In this document: piece after piece, positions 12,907 through 15,364 of the stretch
Position numbering within the stretch: position 1 is the first letter of the stretch
Layout: the number at the start of each line of letters is the position of its first letter
DNA from: Synergistaceae bacterium
GTDB lineage: Bacteria; Synergistota; Synergistia; Synergistales; Aminobacteriaceae
DNA: 15,364 nt
Assembly: GCA_031273365.1 (NCBI GenBank)
Contig: JAISSA010000053.1
Location: forward strand, 1 to 15,364
Reading direction: 5' to 3'
Notes under the pieces: model-generated
Databases searched by the model: none
The model's input: the letters and a program-made list of their open reading frames with translations, nothing else
Told to the model about the DNA's origin: nothing
Position numbers and translations under genes: made by a program

Positions 12907-14190
12907 TTAAACTTCCGACGTCGCTGTCTGTATGGTTCTTGTCACTTCTGCGTCCGGGACGACGACCTGATCTCCCGTGTTCATGTTTTTCACGGCGACG
13001 GAGCCGCTCGCCAGTTCCTCGTCGCCGATGATGCAGACCCACGCAGCGCCCGAACCGCCCGCGCTCTTCATCTGTGCCCTGAAGCTGCGGGCCCAGCGGG
13101 ACGAGTCGCCTGCGTCCTGTTCGACGGCGAACCCCTCCCTGCGCAACCTGTGCGTCAGGACCTGCGAGGCGCCGCGCGCCGCCTCGCTCTGCGCGACCAC
13201 GCAGACGGCGGGTTGCGGTCTTTCGCCGAAGGAAGCGCCCTGCTGCTCCATGACCATGACGATGCGGTCAATGCCTCCGGCGAACCCCACGCCGGGCAGG
13301 TGCGGGCCGCCGATCGACTCCGACAGATTGTCGTAACGCCCGCCGCCGCACACGGCGTTTTGTGCGCCCAGGTCGCCGGACAGGATCTCGTATGCCGTTC
13401 TGGTGTAGTAGTCCAGCCCGCGCACCAGCCGTTTGTCGAGTTTATAGACGAACCCGAGGCGCGTCAGGCCGGCTTTGACCTCCTCGAAATGCGACGTGCA
13501 CTCCCCGCACAGGTGCTCGTAGACGGCAGGAGCCGCGTCGGCGATCGCGCCGCAGTCCGGCAGCTTACAGTCGAGCACGCGGAGGGGATTGCGGTCCAGG
13601 CGTCCGATGCAGGTCTCGCACAGTCCCTCCTTCTTCGAGGTAAAATAGTCGACCAGCGCCTGACGGTATCCCGGGCGGCAGTTCGGGCACCCGACGGAGT
13701 TCAGCACGACCTCCAGATTTTTGAGCCCCAGCCGGCGAAAGATCTCCGCGGAGAGCGCGATAATTTCGACGTCGGCGACGGGGCCAGGCAGGCCAAGGCA
13801 TTCCGCGTCCAACTGACAGAACTGGCGATATCGCCCTTTCTGGGGGCGCTCGTAACGGAACATCGGGCCCTGACACCAGAGCTTCGCGGAGGCGCCGTGG
13901 ACGCACAGACCGTGCTCGAGCGCCGCGCGAACCATTCCGGCCGTAGCCTCGGGGCGCAGTGTGACGCTGCGCCCTCCCCGGTCGAGGAACGTGTACATTT
14001 CCTTTTCCACGATGTCCGTAGTATCGCCGACGCCGCGGGAGAAGAGCTCCGTCTGCTCGAAAACGGGAAGATGCACCTCGGCGTAGCCGAAGTCGGCCAT
14101 CGTTTTCGCCGTCACGTCCAACACGTAAGCCCATTTCCACGATTCGTCGGGAAGGATATCCCGCACTCCTCTGGGCGCTCTGATGTCCAT
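12907..14190 (-). CDS. hisS: Histidyl-tRNA synthetase
   Basis: This class II synthetase charges tRNA-His with histidine. The 427 residues match the family. It begins MDIRAPRGVRDILPDE. Motif 2 is the region around FRYERPQKGRYRQF (111-124), with TLRPEATAGMVRA (77-89) before it. The histidine-specific signature LVRGLDYYTRTAYEI (255-269) and motif 3 with GVGFAGGIDRI (300-310) are intact. A Cys-rich insertion (Cys168, 171, 191, 194, 208, 213, 228, 231) is the pattern seen in many Firmicutes-like HisRS and may bind zinc. A strong AGGAG-type site precedes the ATG. No T-box leader with a specifier loop is recognisable in the short upstream gap. It stands alone rather than next to aspS. Confidence 0.97.
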   Translation of the reverse strand: MDIRAPRGVRDILPDESWKWAYVLDVTAKTMADFGYAEVHLPVFEQTELFSRGVGDTTDIVEKEMYTFLDRGGRSVTLRPEATAGMVRAALEHGLCVHGASAKLWCQGPMFRYERPQKGRYRQFCQLDAECLGLPGPVADVEIIALSAEIFRRLGLKNLEVVLNSVGCPNCRPGYRQALVDYFTSKKEGLCETCIGRLDRNPLRVLDCKLPDCGAIADAAPAVYEHLCGECTSHFEEVKAGLTRLGFVYKLDKRLVRGLDYYTRTAYEILSGDLGAQNAVCGGGRYDNLSESIGGPHLPGVGFAGGIDRIVMVMEQQGASFGERPQPAVCVVAQSEAARGASQVLTHRLRREGFAVEQDAGDSSRWARSFRAQMKSAGGSGAAWVCIIGDEELASGSVAVKNMNTGDQVVVPDAEVTRTIQTATSEV

Positions 14191-14273
14191 TGTCGATCAG
14201 TCTCCTTTTGAACCTGGATGTCATGCTTTTGCCTATCGTAACATGCAGCCCCCAAGCGTCAATATTTAAATCA

Positions 14274-14309
14274 GGGGGGCAGAGCCCACCCGGCCCACCT
14301 GAACCCCCC
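14274..14309. terminator. GC-rich inverted repeat between the aldolase and hisS
   Basis: GGGGGG (14274-14279) and CCCCCC (14304-14309) can pair over a 24-nt GC-rich loop. On the plus side TTTT follows at once; on the minus side the stem is followed by TGATTT. It could end the aldolase transcript, or be a decayed copy of the GGGGTCAGGGG repeat family. Weak evidence. Confidence 0.3.
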
Positions 14310-14334
14310 TTTTGTACGGGGGCGGGGCTGTCGG

Positions 14335-15120
14335 TCAGGGTTTTATTTGCGCGACCAGGGCTTTGTACGCGCTGACGTAGAGCATCGTGTCCATTCCGAA
14401 GGCGATGCCGTCGAAGCCGTCCGCGAAATATTTTCTGGCCTCGCTTTCCTCTCCGGTGTAGATAAACGAAAATTTGCCGGCGTCTCTGCAGGCCTTCAGG
14501 ACGCGGTCGATGGCGGCAACGCAGGCGGGGTCGTCGAACCGGGCGGGTTTTCCGAGCGCGATGGACAGGTCGTACGGGCCGACGAAGATGCCGTCCACTC
14601 CCTCTATCGCGACGATCCGCTCGATGTCGTCGAGGCATTCGGACGTCTCGCACTGGGGAATGAGCATCGTTTCTCCGTTGTTCCGGGCGAACCAGGCCTC
14701 GATGTCCTTCATCTCGGAATTGAACCCGAAATCGGCGATGCGCGTGGCGGCGAAACCCCTCTGCCCTTTGGGGTAATATTTGCCGTACTCCACAAGATGT
14801 CTGACCTCGTCCGCCGTGCGGATGCCGGGGACGATCAGGCCCTGCGCCCCGACGTCCAGCATTTTCAGCACGGAGGGACGCGTGGCGTCCTTCACCCGCA
14901 CGAGGGGGGTGATGCTGTGCGCCTCGGCGGTGCGGACGAACTCCATGACGCTTTCGACGTCGAAGGGGCCGTGTTCCGTGTCGATAATGAAAAAATCGAG
15001 CCCGGTCAGCCCCAGACACTCCACCGCCGTCGTGCCGCCCAGCTCGAAAAAGGTGCCCACAGCCTTTTCTCCACGCTGCATTTTGGATTTCATCACGTTT
15101 TGCATCTTCACATTTTCCAC
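14335..15120 (-). CDS. HpcH/HpaI-family class II aldolase (2-keto-3-deoxy acid aldolase-like)
   Basis: This 261-residue enzyme should cleave or form 2-oxo-3-deoxy sugar acids or related 4-hydroxy-2-oxo acids to pyruvate plus an aldehyde, with a divalent metal. DFFIIDTEHGPFD (42-54) carries the catalytic His50; Arg75 lies in PLVRVK. MLDVGAQGLIVPGI (87-100) is a barrel strand and loop of the family. Metal ligands are likely Glu158 (IPQCET) and Asp184 (GPYDLSIALG). GVDGIFVGPYDLS is the most diagnostic stretch. The start is taken at GTG 15120 with GGGGAG about 9 nt upstream; ATG codons 6 and 10 are alternatives. It is divergent from an aminotransferase, with a palindrome between them. The exact substrate is unknown. 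Confidence 0.9.
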   Translation of the reverse strand: MENVKMQNVMKSKMQRGEKAVGTFFELGGTTAVECLGLTGLDFFIIDTEHGPFDVESVMEFVRTAEAHSITPLVRVKDATRPSVLKMLDVGAQGLIVPGIRTADEVRHLVEYGKYYPKGQRGFAATRIADFGFNSEMKDIEAWFARNNGETMLIPQCETSECLDDIERIVAIEGVDGIFVGPYDLSIALGKPARFDDPACVAAIDRVLKACRDAGKFSFIYTGEESEARKYFADGFDGIAFGMDTMLYVSAYKALVAQIKP

Positions 15121-15171
15121 ATTTCACATCTCCCCGGATCGATTTTTTTCTTTAGTTTCTTGTTTGACGGA

Positions 15172-15187
15172 GTATCTCAAGAGATAC
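15172..15187. promoter_or_regulatory. Perfect palindrome, candidate operator in the divergent region
   Basis: GTATCTCAAGAGATAC is an exact 16-bp inverted repeat (7-2-7). It lies just downstream of a minus-strand TATAAT (15199-15194) facing the aldolase, where it would cover the start of that transcript, and about 30 bp upstream of the plus-strand -10 of the aminotransferase. This is the usual placement of a repressor operator; the regulator is unknown and not in the window. Confidence 0.5.
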
Positions 15188-15193
15188 CCCATC

Positions 15194-15199
15194 ATTATA
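15194..15199 (-). promoter_or_regulatory. -10 hexamer facing the aldolase gene
   Basis: TATAAT is read on the minus strand, about 75 bp before the aldolase GTG. The matching -35 is weak, which would suit an activated or repressed promoter. Confidence 0.35.
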
Positions 15200-15215
15200 A
15201 AGAAATTGAAAGCCG

Positions 15216-15224
15216 TGTTATACT
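15216..15224 (+). promoter_or_regulatory. Extended -10 promoter of the aminotransferase
   Basis: TGTTATACT is a TGN-extended -10 (TATACT at 15219-15224). It lies 70 bp before the ATG at 15294, which has TAAGGAGGG at 15275-15283. No strong -35 is seen, as is common for extended -10 promoters. Confidence 0.45.
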
Positions 15225-15293
15225 CCAGATATTCAAAAAATCTTCAGAACATCCAAACTCTGTTTGCATAGAGCTTAAGGAGGGTTTTGCTTA

Positions 15294-15364
15294 ATGATCA
15301 GGACACCGAGGCTTTTGATGATTCCGGGGCCTACCCCCGTTCTGCGCTCCATTCAGGACCAGAT
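15294..15364 (+). CDS. Class V PLP aminotransferase, N-terminal part (partial)
   Basis: The gene runs off the window after 23 codons. The peptide starts MIRTPRLLMIPGPTPVLR and matches the diagnostic opening 'LMIPGPTPVP' of alanine-glyoxylate / serine-pyruvate aminotransferases. This makes it a second member of the family in the window, beside the one at 7791. A strong TAAGGAGGG site lies 10 nt upstream. It is divergent from the aldolase gene; an aldolase giving pyruvate or an oxo-acid and an aminotransferase using such oxo-acids could serve one catabolic route, but that is inference. The active-site lysine is outside the window. Confidence 0.75.
   Translation, partial: MIRTPRLLMIPGPTPVLRSIQDQ

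Noticed and set aside
14191..14334. Possible T-box or histidine leader upstream of hisS
   Set aside because: The gap is short and no specifier loop, T-box sequence or His-rich leader peptide could be found.
13565..15127. A 520-codon minus-strand open frame overlapping hisS and the aldolase
   Set aside because: It is out of frame with both and reads as Arg-rich low-quality protein; both real genes have clear catalytic motifs.

Overview
The window looks like a GC-rich bacterial chromosome segment. The best guess is a Synergistota member (Synergistaceae-like). This is an inference from the gene mix (an OadB-like sodium-pump tail, clustered coaX and dus, comEA-comEC, two class V aminotransferases, a long-form TrmB) and from GGGGTCAGGGGAC-type repeats in the gaps; no rRNA or other marker is present to prove it. 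There is no tRNA, rRNA, CRISPR array or transposase gene.

Layout. Bases 1-68 hold the C-terminal end of a probable sodium-translocating decarboxylase beta subunit. Bases 69-327 are non-coding: one palindromic repeat copy, a small MITE-like element and a hairpin. On the minus strand, coaX (type III pantothenate kinase) and dus (tRNA dihydrouridine synthase) overlap. An AT-richer type II toxin-antitoxin cassette (Phd/YefM-like plus VapC-like PIN) follows, bounded on both sides by a perfect 28-bp direct repeat. Next on the minus strand come comEC and comEA (DNA uptake) and miaB (tRNA ms2i6A synthase).

From 7254 a five-gene plus-strand operon runs to 11868: a small exported protein, a class V aminotransferase, a phosphomannomutase/phosphoglucomutase, a long-form trmB and rsmD. 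A second AT-rich toxin-antitoxin-like pair follows (PIN protein first, 71-residue partner second). hisS and an HpcH/HpaI-type aldolase lie on the minus strand. The window ends in the start of a second class V aminotransferase, divergent from the aldolase; a perfect 16-bp palindrome lies between the two.

Housekeeping genes (CoA synthesis, tRNA and rRNA modification, tRNA charging) are therefore interspersed with mobile-looking pieces: two toxin-antitoxin modules, at least four copies of a structured intergenic repeat, a MITE-like element with apparent 8-bp target duplication, and a series of 14-18-bp tandem duplications inside or at the edges of genes. The most interesting leads are the direct-repeat-flanked cassette, the MITE-like element, the poorly known toxin partner, the short duplications and the repeat family.
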